A DNA stretch of 64,000 nt from Paramacrobiotus metropolitanus. Taxonomy: Eukaryota; Tardigrada; Eutardigrada; Parachela; Macrobiotidae. Position numbers and translations under genes: made by a program. Below, in pieces: positions 49,721 through 59,181 of this stretch. The stretch lies in NCBI RefSeq assembly GCF_019649055.1, contig NW_026570393.1, forward strand, positions 62,001 to 126,000. Direction: 5' to 3'. The notes beneath the pieces are model-generated. The model saw nothing but the letters and a program-made list of their open reading frames with translations, was not told the DNA's origin and searched no databases. Within the stretch, counting starts at the first letter, position 1. Each line of letters begins with the position of its first letter.

Positions 49721-52700
49721 ATGCAGGCATTGCTGTTGATTATTTCGTTACCAACCGGTTTCAGTAACTTAAGACAACTGACAAAAGCCGAAATTTCCTC
49801 CGGGCAAAATTAACTGGCGGAAGCAAGGTATAAACTCTTATGGCAAAATTCTTCCTCTGCCTGCTACCAAGCAGGCCGACTTGGGTACTGCGCCCGTGTA
49901 CCGCCTGAACCTCGACGCCCTCAGAATGACGGCGCTCACGCTATTCTCCGGCTTCGTTGTCTGCGTAGCAGCATCCATTTCGGCAAGCAGCTTGCCGGAC
50001 AGTAAGGCTTGAGCGAACTCGACATTCAAAGAGTCCAGCTAGCCTACTTCAACCAAGCCGGTACAAATATTAGCTTTTTGCACCTTACTCGTACGTCGTA
50101 GACATTCGCGAGTGTCCTCGTAACTATACGGCAGCGATCGTTTGAATCTGCGGTACCTGTATCCGTAACTTTAAAAAAAAGAATTATTTTCTAATCAAAC
50201 CGCTTAACTTTCTCTTTTCGCAGTAAAGGGTTTGAGTGTTTATGGCTAAAACTTAAAATTTCGAAGAGAAAAATCATCGTTGGAACTGTTTATCGCCAGC
50301 CCGATTGTAATGCAGATGATACGAAAGTTTTGTTTGAACATATGCGTGAGGTACTTTTGAAGTACCCGGACAGCGATCACATTCTTACGGGCGATTTCAA
50401 CATCGACAGCTCGCCGATGTCTAGCAGCCCGTATCTGAAAGTGTTAACGGAATTTGTTGGTGAATTTTCTTTTGAAGACAAGGTAATCGGAAATACTCGA
50501 GTTGCTCAACGCTTGAGAAAGTCTGATAATACCATTTTGACAAGTACCAGTAAAATTGATTATGTTTTATGCAGCCCTAAAAATCTGTACAAGTCCTGTT
50601 ACGCAGAAGACGTCGATTTTTCAGATCATCGACTGTGCAAAACGGTTTCAGCATACTTTTGCAAAAAACCGGAGCACAAATTTGTTTTTTTTCGCGACTG
50701 GAAACACACGAAAATTGAAAATCTTCGAAGTGAAGTCGCCGCGTTTACCAGCAAGTACGCTGATTTTGTTGAGTACAGCGATGTCGATGAAGAAGTGGGC
50801 CGTTTTGTTAGTGGTTTGTTTGCAATAATCGACAGATGTTTTCCGATTCGATCAAAAAGAATTTCTCAGAAAGAAGCGCCGTGGTTCATTGATAAAGTTA
50901 AAAAGCTGGCCAAAGAAAAAGATGACGCGTATAAACGTAAAAAAATGTCGAAAAATACTCCGGAATACCAGGGTAATAATCGACATTATAAACGTTTGAA
51001 GCGCGAACTGTGTCTAGCTATCAAGGACGCTAAACAGAAGTACTTTTCCGAAAATCGCAAAAATTCGGCATTGGTTTGGCGAGAGCTGAACAAGCTGTTG
51101 AACAGAAGTAAGCCGAATAATGACGTACCGTTCGATCTTGAGGAGTTAAATAACCATTTTGCTACCATGGGTGAACATGGTGCACAGCACCCGCCGGCTA
51201 GGGTACCTGAAGAAAACACCTCGGCATCATTTGAATTTGAGTACGTAACTGCTGAAGTTGTTAACGAGATTTTTGTTAAGATGCTCGGGAAAAAGAAGTG
51301 TGCAGGGCCTCATGGAGTACCGCATAAACTTCTACAACAAATTTTCCCGCTTTTGGTTGTGCCGGCTGCTAACCTAATTAACCAGTGCTTTAAGAGAAAC
51401 ACGTTTCCGAAAATATTTAAAATGGCTGAGGTAGTTGCTTTACCGAAGTGCAACAACCCAACAGCCCCGAATGATTTGCGGCCGATTTCTCTGTTGTGTA
51501 ACCTTTCGAAAGTTTTTGAAAAAGCCGCACAAAGCCAACTGGTTAAATTTCTTAAAGAACATAGTATTTTGTCTCCTAATCAATCGGGTTTTTGCAACGG
51601 CCATTCGTGCGAAACGTTACTTTTAAAAGTAACGGAAGCATGGAAAACGGCCATTGACCAAAAAAAAGCAGTCGCGATTCTGTTTCTCGACTTAAAGGCG
51701 GCCTTTCCATCTGTCTGCCACGACACACTGTTGAAAAAGCTGCGAAATATCGGAGTTAAATCATCGGCGCTGTCATGGTTTCACTCATATTTAACCGGCA
51801 GAATGCAGCGAGTACGGGCCGGCAAACATTTTTCCCGTTGGGTGGAAGTGCGAACTGGGGTCCCGCAAGGGTCCATTTTCGGTCCGAACTTGTTTTCCAT
51901 TTACATTAATGACTTTCTCCAAACCGACTTTAAAGGCGTGCAACTAGAAAGTTTTGCCGACGACACCATCTGCTATGTCATAGCGGATACGAAAGCGATG
52001 GCTGCTAGCAAACTACAAAGTGCACTGCCGGCTATTACAGAGTGGTTCAACAGCAACCATCTCGTAATTAACGTAAAAAAGTCGAAGTTAGTGTTTGTTA
52101 ATTCTGCTCGCAGTAAAGAAACCGAAGTACCAACAATTGCTTTGAACGGTCATCAGCTTAAAGCAGAACCAGCTGTCAAGCATTTGGGAGTGATAATTGA
52201 CCAACACTTAAAATGGGCCGAACATTATAATAAGGTCCATAAAAGCGTTAGTCACGGAATTGCCCTCATTAATCGTGCAAAAGACGGTCTGTGTGATTCT
52301 CAACGCATTGGGCTTTTTTACGCATTTGTCCAGTCTCACCTGGACTACTGTTCTACTGTGTGGAACGGAGCGTCTGCGTCCTTGCGGGAGAAGTTAGCTG
52401 TTGCACAACGAAACGCTGTTCGGGCGATCGCGAATTACCCGAGAACGCCAGCAACGAAACTAATGGACCGATTCGGGATACTGCCGTTGTTCACCAGATG
52501 GAAGCACCAGGAAGCTTGTTGGCTGTACAAGATCCGGCATCCTGTGACCTTCAATGTCCCCACGTACGTCGCGGAAATGATTGTATTCGATGAGCCGAAG
52601 AAGCCGTACAACTTGCGGCAGGACAGCCGCCCGACCATCAAAACGCAGGCGAGGACGAAAACTGGAGAAACAACTCTCGCGTGGAGACTGAATAAACTGT

Positions 52701-53324
52701 TGGATAAAATATACTGTTCTGATAGTGATGTTCTTAATTTACGTTCTCTGTCTTGTTTTAAAGCCGCTCTGTTATCAGCTTGTTTTTTCTAAATTCTTGG
52801 TTATTGGATGCTATATGCTCGACAATAACTCTTGATGTTCAGCCAGGTTTAAAATCCCATGCTAGACTGTCAACCTAGCCGGAATTGGGCTACCTGCTCT
52901 GATTGCAATTAAATTAAATTAAATAGGCGCAGTTTGCCCAGTAGAACCAGGGTGGAAAAAATTCAACAGCACCTGCTATTTCTTTTCCTTCCTCGCAGTT
53001 GACAAACCTAAGTAAATTACTCCATTGTTTATTCCTCGTTCTGATTCATTCACGAAGCCGATGCTTTGATGGATTGTTTGCAGAAGAACGTACGCCGAAG
53101 CCCGCAGATTCTGTCGGCAAAAGGACGCGAAGATATCAGCTGAATTAAATGACGATGTGGTTGATTTCTTTTCAACGCGTTATGCTGCACAATTGTCGTC
53201 CAAAGAAAGAATGTACATTTCCGGATGTAAAACTATTTCAAATGACGGCTGGGACAAAATCACGCGGGCTAGCTGCGACGACGAATTAGCCTTCATTTGC
53301 ACAAAACGCTCCATCCGGAGCTGA
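49721..53324 (+). CDS. Small secreted C-type lectin-domain protein (120 aa), split by a LINE insertion in intron 1
   Basis: Three exons: 49721-49763, 52933-53011 and 53084-53324 (363 bases, all phases agree: 1 then 2). Exon 1 encodes a short signal peptide (MQALLLIISLPTGF). The domain begins CPVEPGWKKFNSTCYFFS, continues RTYAEARRFC, and ends SCDDELAFICTK, the CP..W..F..CY, A..C and C...FIC pattern of the fold. EPN/QPD and WND sugar-binding motifs are absent (GWDKITRASC instead), so calcium-dependent sugar binding is doubtful. Intron 1 (about 3.2 kb) is almost entirely a same-strand LINE whose tail lies directly before the acceptor. An acceptor six bases earlier (AAATAG at 52926) would also keep the frame. 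Function unknown; such proteins are often secreted recognition factors. Confidence 0.75.
50195..52926 (+). mobile_element. 5'-truncated non-LTR retrotransposon (CR1/L2-like LINE) in lectin intron 1
   Basis: The open frame begins inside the endonuclease just after TAA at 50192, runs to the ORF2 stop at 52792, and is followed by a 3' UTR of about 130 bases ending in a short ATTAA-type tandem tail (TTGCAATTAAATTAAATTAA). A simple-repeat tail without poly(A) is typical of CR1/L2-type LINEs. The 5' end is not precisely known. No disrupting stop or frameshift, so the insertion is probably young. Confidence 0.85.
50330..52792 (+). CDS. LINE ORF2 fragment: endonuclease (partial) and reverse transcriptase (820 codons)
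   Basis: The first ATG is internal; in-frame coding extends back to 50195 with FECLWLKLKISKRKIIVGTV and YRQPD, part of the exonuclease-endonuclease-phosphatase fold. Then GDFNID (residues 21-26) and SDHR (about 100), two conserved endonuclease motifs. Reverse transcriptase: RPISLLCNLSKVFEKA, QSGFCNGHSCETLLLKV, LFLDLKAAFPSV (about 450; first catalytic Asp), GVPQGSIFGPNLFSIYINDF (about 509), FADDT (about 541; catalytic DD), HLGVIID. The C-terminal region has WNGAS and a conserved tail without an RNase H domain. The catalytic RT residues are intact but the element lacks the N-terminal endonuclease and ORF1, so it cannot move alone. Confidence 0.92.
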   Translation: MFEHMREVLLKYPDSDHILTGDFNIDSSPMSSSPYLKVLTEFVGEFSFEDKVIGNTRVAQRLRKSDNTILTSTSKIDYVLCSPKNLYKSCYAEDVDFSDHRLCKTVSAYFCKKPEHKFVFFRDWKHTKIENLRSEVAAFTSKYADFVEYSDVDEEVGRFVSGLFAIIDRCFPIRSKRISQKEAPWFIDKVKKLAKEKDDAYKRKKMSKNTPEYQGNNRHYKRLKRELCLAIKDAKQKYFSENRKNSALVWRELNKLLNRSKPNNDVPFDLEELNNHFATMGEHGAQHPPARVPEENTSASFEFEYVTAEVVNEIFVKMLGKKKCAGPHGVPHKLLQQIFPLLVVPAANLINQCFKRNTFPKIFKMAEVVALPKCNNPTAPNDLRPISLLCNLSKVFEKAAQSQLVKFLKEHSILSPNQSGFCNGHSCETLLLKVTEAWKTAIDQKKAVAILFLDLKAAFPSVCHDTLLKKLRNIGVKSSALSWFHSYLTGRMQRVRAGKHFSRWVEVRTGVPQGSIFGPNLFSIYINDFLQTDFKGVQLESFADDTICYVIADTKAMAASKLQSALPAITEWFNSNHLVINVKKSKLVFVNSARSKETEVPTIALNGHQLKAEPAVKHLGVIIDQHLKWAEHYNKVHKSVSHGIALINRAKDGLCDSQRIGLFYAFVQSHLDYCSTVWNGASASLREKLAVAQRNAVRAIANYPRTPATKLMDRFGILPLFTRWKHQEACWLYKIRHPVTFNVPTYVAEMIVFDEPKKPYNLRQDSRPTIKTQARTKTGETTLAWRLNKLLDKIYCSDSDVLNLRSLSCFKAALLSACFF

Positions 53325-53806
53325 CCGAGACAAAACTATTTGGACCAAGAAAGGAACTAAGTAAAATGTGCAACGGCCAATTGGCTAGGAACGTCGCGCT
53401 AACCTTTATGTTATTTGTTTTGTACTGCATTAACACGAAACTTTAATAATAGCGGTCTACTTGTTTGTGAGCTTTCCGACCAATTTTTTTGTGCTCCAGC
53501 GTTAGTTTCTTGTCTCAGTAACGAAAGCCTAGTTATCAGATGCTGCCAAACAGGCTCCAGCACTGTGTATGACAACCGCCACATTTAACAAAGATAAAGG
53601 GTTGGTGTACGAGTAGTCAAGGCTGTAAACAGCTGACAGTATTTTTAATATTACCTCGCTTGGTAAATAGTGCTTTATAAATGTGACAAGGTCAATCACA
53701 GTTAACAATTCAATGCAGTCCTTGTTTTCATATTAATATATGTTCATTTAAAATACATTTCGAGAGGAGTTACAGGAACAGAGTCGCAATTATCCTTATT
53801 TTGCAA
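53325..53806. other. Lectin 3' region, no further gene
   Basis: No canonical AATAAA seen close to the lectin stop. No other coding signal. Confidence 0.4.
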
Positions 53807-54018
53807 TCATCCAGTGTAGTCAACCACAGTGGTTCGGGGAGAATAACATATTCTGTCGCATCCGCGCGTGCAACAAATCTGGTTGAATCCGCAGTTACGG
53901 TTGGAGGTGCACTGTGTGCGGCATGCTGTACGAATCACCGGAACAGCTGACCCGCTGCCAGAGTTAGATGTCCCAGCTGGAACGCGAATTTCCACTCGAT
54001 CGTAGCACACCGGCAAAG
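53807..54018 (-). CDS. WAP-like cysteine-rich secreted protein, terminal exon (copy 1)
   Basis: The exon starts after TTTTCGCAG (acceptor) in phase 1 and ends in a stop. It reads LPVCYDRVEIRVPAG, a Ser/Gly linker, then CRTQCTSNRNCGFNQICCTR and GCDRICYSP: eight cysteines with the CC pair typical of WAP four-disulfide-core domains (protease inhibitor or antimicrobial types are known in that family). It resembles the exon at 59181-58952 in the CYDR start, the cysteine spacing and the splice phase. The exon with the start codon and signal peptide was not found, so the gene is incomplete as annotated. Confidence 0.55.
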
Positions 54019-55170
54019 CTGCGAAAAGACAAACTTCGCGGCCCCTTCGAGAAAATGATCGAAGCTCGAGTTGCTTATTACGATCGCTACCGTACGTTCA
54101 AAAGAGCTACAATCCGGACAGTTTTACAGAACCATTACCGGTTTGAGAAATAGGAGCTGGATTTGTCCGGCATTGGTAAGATCTAATCGAGGAAGAGCCG
54201 AGATTGACCACCTGGCAGTAACGATTTGGTCCACAGTTAACGCTCTACAAAGAATTCACCCTAAGTAAAGAGCATGCAAACACTACTCGTACCATAGAGT
54301 AAAGCACATACAGCGCACGGATTATAGTTTGGTGATTGGCGAAGTACTCCATTATTCTGCAGGCTCTGGGCGATGGATCCGCCTAATTCTACAGCCCCCA
54401 GACCGCAGTAAAAATACTGAACAACGGTTCAAATAAAACACCAATAAAAAATTAATACGTACGCTGGGATAGTGCGCCGCCTGCGCAGGATATTGTCAAC
54501 AGTATAAAATAAACGTACATTTCAAAAGCTTTAAAACGCTAGCAACAGAAGAAATTACGACAAATTCGGTTTTTTGCTATTCACACAACGCTAAACCGTC
54601 CGTCTTAGCGCAACAGGCGAGTAATACAAAAACACTCGTATCAAAAAATAGCAAAAACATCGTTCTGTGGTTGAGGTATTTATAAGAAGGATACAGAAAG
54701 TAGCGTCTTTATTGACCAAAAGCGTTAGGCGGAAAAGGATTTGCCGCTTGATGTCAACAACGGCTTTGTTGGTCTTGTTTGTTCAGTCATCTAGTACACA
54801 CCACCCTACACACTGACTGTGTATACATAGCACTCGCGCGTGTATCCGGTTTAAAGTTGGCTTTATTAAAGTATCTATCGCAAGAAAATGCTCACCCCAG
54901 CATTTTTTTCCAAAGGATAACCGTGCAGTTGTATATCGCACAGCAATTGGAAGATAAACACCGAATTAAGTTAACTCCGGTTGTACATACGGTACACTGC
55001 TCCGGAAATACCGGAAAAAGTGACGCCAAAGCGAGTTATTAAAAACAACATTTTCCCGATAGCGCCGCCCAAAGCACAGCACAGGCTAAGCAGATTAAAG
55101 TAATCCAGTACGGTAAAATATGTAATTCAGCACTTTTCCGCAAATATTCGCAATGCACTTATTCTCGATG
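54019..55170. other. Non-coding between WAP-like exon and the 777-aa gene
   Basis: The missing 5' exon of the WAP-like gene should lie here. A candidate start around 54294 (MVRVVFACSLL) does not have a donor of the right phase. Nothing else supported. Confidence 0.35.
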
Positions 55171-55176
55171 TTTATT
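55171..55176 (-). terminator. Candidate polyadenylation signal of the 777-aa gene
   Basis: AATAAA on the minus strand, about 60 bases after the stop at 55237. Confidence 0.55.
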
Positions 55177-55236
55177 GTGCCAATGATTTAAAAAGTATAT
55201 GAAGTAATGATGGTAAGAGCTCAGGTTTTATAAACT

Positions 55237-58200
55237 TCAGATCTGAAGCGTCCAAGCCGTGGTTAGTCGCACAGCTGCCATTTCCTTGAGGTAACCGTCG
55301 ATCACATCAGTCGAAGGGTATCGCCATACTTTCCAGTACTTCTGAGTGTCGATTCCTGGATAGCTCGCGGCAAACTGAAATCTGACCGCATTATCCCTGA
55401 AACAAAGGGCTCGCTGTTCGCTCATCTATGAATTAGCTAAGAACTATTCGGTTTCTGGCTGCATAGTATGCACAAATAAGGAATTCTGTAGCCGGAGCAG
55501 CCAGCACATATTTTGTAAAAAATCTCAAACAGTGGTAGTTAATTATGTACGCACCCTGCTACGGTTACCACGTCCTCGCGTCCTGTCAAGGTAATCGTCA
55601 GAATGGCATCGTTTATAGTTATCGGATTGGCTGCAGCAAATGCCAGCTCCACCGCACGAAGAACATGTGATGAATTCTGGAAATATTGAAATGGTTAGTT
55701 ATATCAAACCTTTACTGACAAATTTTCGTTTTGCCGAAGGACACCAAAAATAACCGAATTGTGTCGAACGACTCTTACCACAACGGCGGCAGTTTTGGAC
55801 CCGTCCTCACCAGTTATTAGCGCTTCCGATATTAACTGAACGGTCAGGAGAAAAGTGTCATTCACCGGACAGATAAAAGGATCTGATGATACTCTGCACG
55901 CGTTAACAATATCGCGTTTTGTTGACTTGTAGTGCTTCTCTAAGTCTTCGTCGGACAGACTTTTGTCGGTATCTCCAAAAGGATACCTCTCCAGTACATA
56001 AGTTAAGGTAGAATTTCCGCTCCCAAGCGGCATTTCTATAGTAAGACCTTGCAACCGATCGTAGATGGACTGCGCGTACCGCAACTTGGGATCCGCATAA
56101 ATGTTCGTCTCGAACGTTTTCCCATGGTAGTACAGTGCCACGAAGAAGTTTACTCTGTTACCAACTAAATCGGGATTCCACAGAACAACCTCCATTCTCT
56201 GTTTGTCATCTATCATAGCACACCTCGACGGTATAGCTAATTCACGTACGGTATGCTGATTTGTAGCATGTGTGAGTTCTTGACATACATACCGTTCACA
56301 AGTTCCCGGACGCGCTCGGTCATTCGCGACTCTAGAAGTGGTAAATGCTGAATGCTGACTGGGAAATTCATTCGGGCATTCTTTTTATTAAAGTACATTC
56401 GAAACGAAAAGGATTTGTCCACTGGAAAAGGCAGTGAACCGTTGTAAAATGATCGGTCACCAGGATCGTAGTAGTGTGGTTGGTAATAGTGTTGTCCGTA
56501 TTTCGGATGGCTGGCAGCATCTGGAAGCTGCCCAAGATAAACGGCATCCTGGATCAGCGCGACGTACGGCACATTGATTAGCGTGGAGCTAAAACAAATA
56601 CTTTCTTAAGACAACTCAGTGTACTTTACTTTTACACAGAATAATCATTATCGTGGAAGCTTACTAAGAGAAAGAATTATTTGCCCGTGATGTGATTATG
56701 TAAGGATCGGCGTTTCCGAATCGAATATCCAGATCTTTACTATCGGCATTTGCGCATCCTTCCTGCCCACGAGTTTCGTTCATCATATCCAGAATTTCGG
56801 TTTTCAGTGTTTCAGGATCGAAGCTGCTGCTCTGATCGGTCGGCTTGTAAAACGAATATGCTCCATAGCCTTCAAAGGCAATATCGTCGTATAGTATCAA
56901 ACCGGCGCTCTGCAGGTTTTTCCGGAGGACTTGTACGGAAGGAGGAATAATTTGTGGAAGCTGGTTGTTGGTGTATACTGACGGAAGCTGCATCCCAATG
57001 GTTGAACGAAGAGGGAGGACATAGACGATCCTCATAAGTGGCAGTCTGCAAGCCGATACAAGAACAAGGCAGTGATTTCCGCTTTGCATTTTATCGGAGA
57101 AAAACAAAAAAATATTCAAAGTAACTGACGAAACCGAACTCTGGACGGATACGCCGTCCGCCGTCAAGTTTTGAATAAAATTTCCACTCTCGGTTTTTTG
57201 CGCTTTCAGCGTTGTGAGGTGGTCGAAACCGTTTACGGTTCTGCCGGAGCGTAGATTAGTATAAAGCGCTATTTTTGCCGGTTACACACATTTGGCAGCA
57301 ATATCTCTCAAGTTTACTGATAATTTGATTTCACGAGTATCGCTGAAATTAGTTATTAATTTTAACGAAGGAGTTGTTGTTATATGCAATACATACGTAC
57401 ATGTAGTTTTTATAGTAGATGGATTCGCACGATTATGTTTAAATGCATTATGCAGGAATGCCTTTGCCACTGCTATCTTTTTCATGACGACGGGAATAAA
57501 GTATTGTCATAAACGTACCCTTTTGCAGTAACTAAACCTGTGCCGTTGTCGATCAAAACTATCTCTACTTCCACCTGAATTGCAGGCGAAACATTCTCTG
57601 TAAAACAAATTACAATGACATTGTCATCCCACCATACATGGAACATGTACGTGTTGTGCGATACTCACGAAACCTTTGCGACCACGCTGCTGTTAAGGCA
57701 TCTTCCAGTTGTTTCACTGATGCGTTATTGGGTTGCAAAGTGACCTGATGTATACCCACGTAGTCGGGTATCTGCAGAACGCGCTTAAAGACTTTAACCA
57801 AACCATACGTAACCAAGTCATCTTTGTACTCTTCCGGTTTCGGTATGCGCATGTAGAACTGGACTCCGCTGCGGACCGGTGCCAGGCTAGAATATCTCTG
57901 AGACATCACCCATCCCAAATCAAATGTGATCTCTACGGGCGTGGTATTGTAAACTGTAAATCCTTCTGACGGATCTGATGTTTCATTGCCTGGTTGTAGA
58001 AGGTTACTAGTTACTGTGGTGGATATGGTGCCGTTGGAGGATAATAATCTGTCGCTGAGGCTTTGGTTAACTGCTTGGGAATCCGTATGGTTATTGGCGC
58101 TGGAAATGTCGCTGTTGGCGAAGGCCTTGCAGAGCCGTAGTGTAGTACCGGGAAATTCCTTGACCACTGCAAAGTGCGGCACAGTAGTGAAAACATTGGA

Positions 58201-58403
58201 CAAATCCTTTCCACTAAGCGAATTAGTTAAAATTAACGTATAGAAGTACCTCTTTTCTCAGTTCCTTGTCTTGGCGCAACTTTTGCAGTCGGTCCGTCTC
58301 CAATCTGATTGACGGTTTGAATGCTTGTATATCCGTATGGAAGTGTAATAATTAATCCAAATACAGCGGTTATTAAGTGTGCTAATTCTCGCCGTTCCAT
58401 CAT
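55237..58403 (-). CDS. Secreted or membrane-anchored protein of unknown family (777 aa, eight exons)
   Basis: Minus-strand exons: 58403-58250, 58166-57669, 57597-57519, 57240-56665, 56588-56289, 56223-55779, 55676-55555, 55396-55237. They total 2334 bases (778 codons with stop); all seven GT-AG junctions agree in phase and most introns are 65-102 bases. The N-terminus MMERRELAHLITAVFGLIIT is a signal peptide or signal anchor. The rest is extracellular in style, with many N-glycosylation sequons (for example NQS, NGT, NET, NNAS) and few cysteines. Two stretches look like repeated alpha-beta modules: one around GVQFYMRIPKPEEYKDDL and VTLQPNNASVKQLEDAL, another around SFRMYFNKKNARMNFPV and ESRMTERVRELVNGM, each followed by beta-rich sequence (SEA-like layout, a guess). 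I do not recognise the family and no catalytic motif is visible. The start could be the second Met. Confidence 0.75.
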
Positions 58404-58951
58404 AATGCCACTACACGTAAAATTAATTTGAATATAATGGCATAAGCTATCGTTTGCGCGCTTGATAGGACAGATTTCTACAGGCAGCTGCAACCATCGT
58501 AGCCCTTGAGTAATCAGGCATGCACACTTTACTTCCGCTTACAGAATAAATTTTGCAAAACAACAAAATAACCAGGCTCTACTTCGCTGAATGGAACTAA
58601 CGTGTTCGCTGTATCATGGTATTTTACGCCTTGCGGCGAGTAGTCATTTTTTGACAGGAAATCCAGTTATTACATAAAACACATACAGGCGTGGAATAAC
58701 ATGTATGAACTTATGCCGTCGCGAAAAAGAACCGACGGTAGCGGTAAAATGCTCAAAACGTGTTTACACCTTACGGAAAAGTATCGAATTGTACATTTCA
58801 TGTAAATTTCATGTAAGCGTTGTACAAAGTAAAAAATATACCAGCACAAACATAAACAGCAATAGCACCATACACCGATTAAAGAGATACGTGTAATATC
58901 AATAGGTTGCCGTAATACCGCGTGGAGAACGGATCCAGAACTGGAATGTAT

Positions 58952-59181
58952 CTAATTAGAACTAGAAGTCCACTCCGGCTCGGCGTAACACACTCGGTCG
59001 CAGTTTCTCATGCAGCAAATCTGGGGCGCCTGGCAGTCCGCGTTGGAACGGCAGTAGCTGTGGCATGCCGGTTGGACAATATGCATTACCCCGACGGACT
59101 CGCGGCCAAAATCCTCCTCTATCGGGACAATCATGTCGGTTCGGTCGTAGCAGGCAGGATATGCTGGATAACACCGAAAAG
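58952..59181 (-). CDS. WAP-like cysteine-rich secreted protein, terminal exon (copy 2)
   Basis: The exon starts after an acceptor (ACATGTCAG) in phase 1 and ends in a stop. It reads CYPAYPACYDRTD, an acidic linker, then CHSYCRSNADCQAPQICCMR and NCDRVCYAE. Same cysteine pattern, CC pair and phase as the exon at 54018-53807, so the two are paralogs. A possible first exon upstream (ATG near 59290, MFARKSVLLV, donor G|GTGGGA) has the correct phase but is short for a signal peptide. Confidence 0.55.

Noticed and set aside
52435-52641. Short frames on both strands within the LINE
   Set aside because: They overlap the continuous 820-codon reverse-transcriptase frame and have no independent support.
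58214-58249. A 36-base intron between the first two exons of the 777-aa gene
   Set aside because: It would put exon 2 in the wrong frame. Using the acceptor at 58167 (CACTTTGCAG) gives an 83-base intron and restores the frame.
55237-58403. ABC transporter A-type ectodomain or calcium-channel alpha2-delta identity for the 777-aa protein
   Set aside because: No second transmembrane cluster, nucleotide-binding domain, VWA or Cache motif is visible; similarity was only impressionistic.
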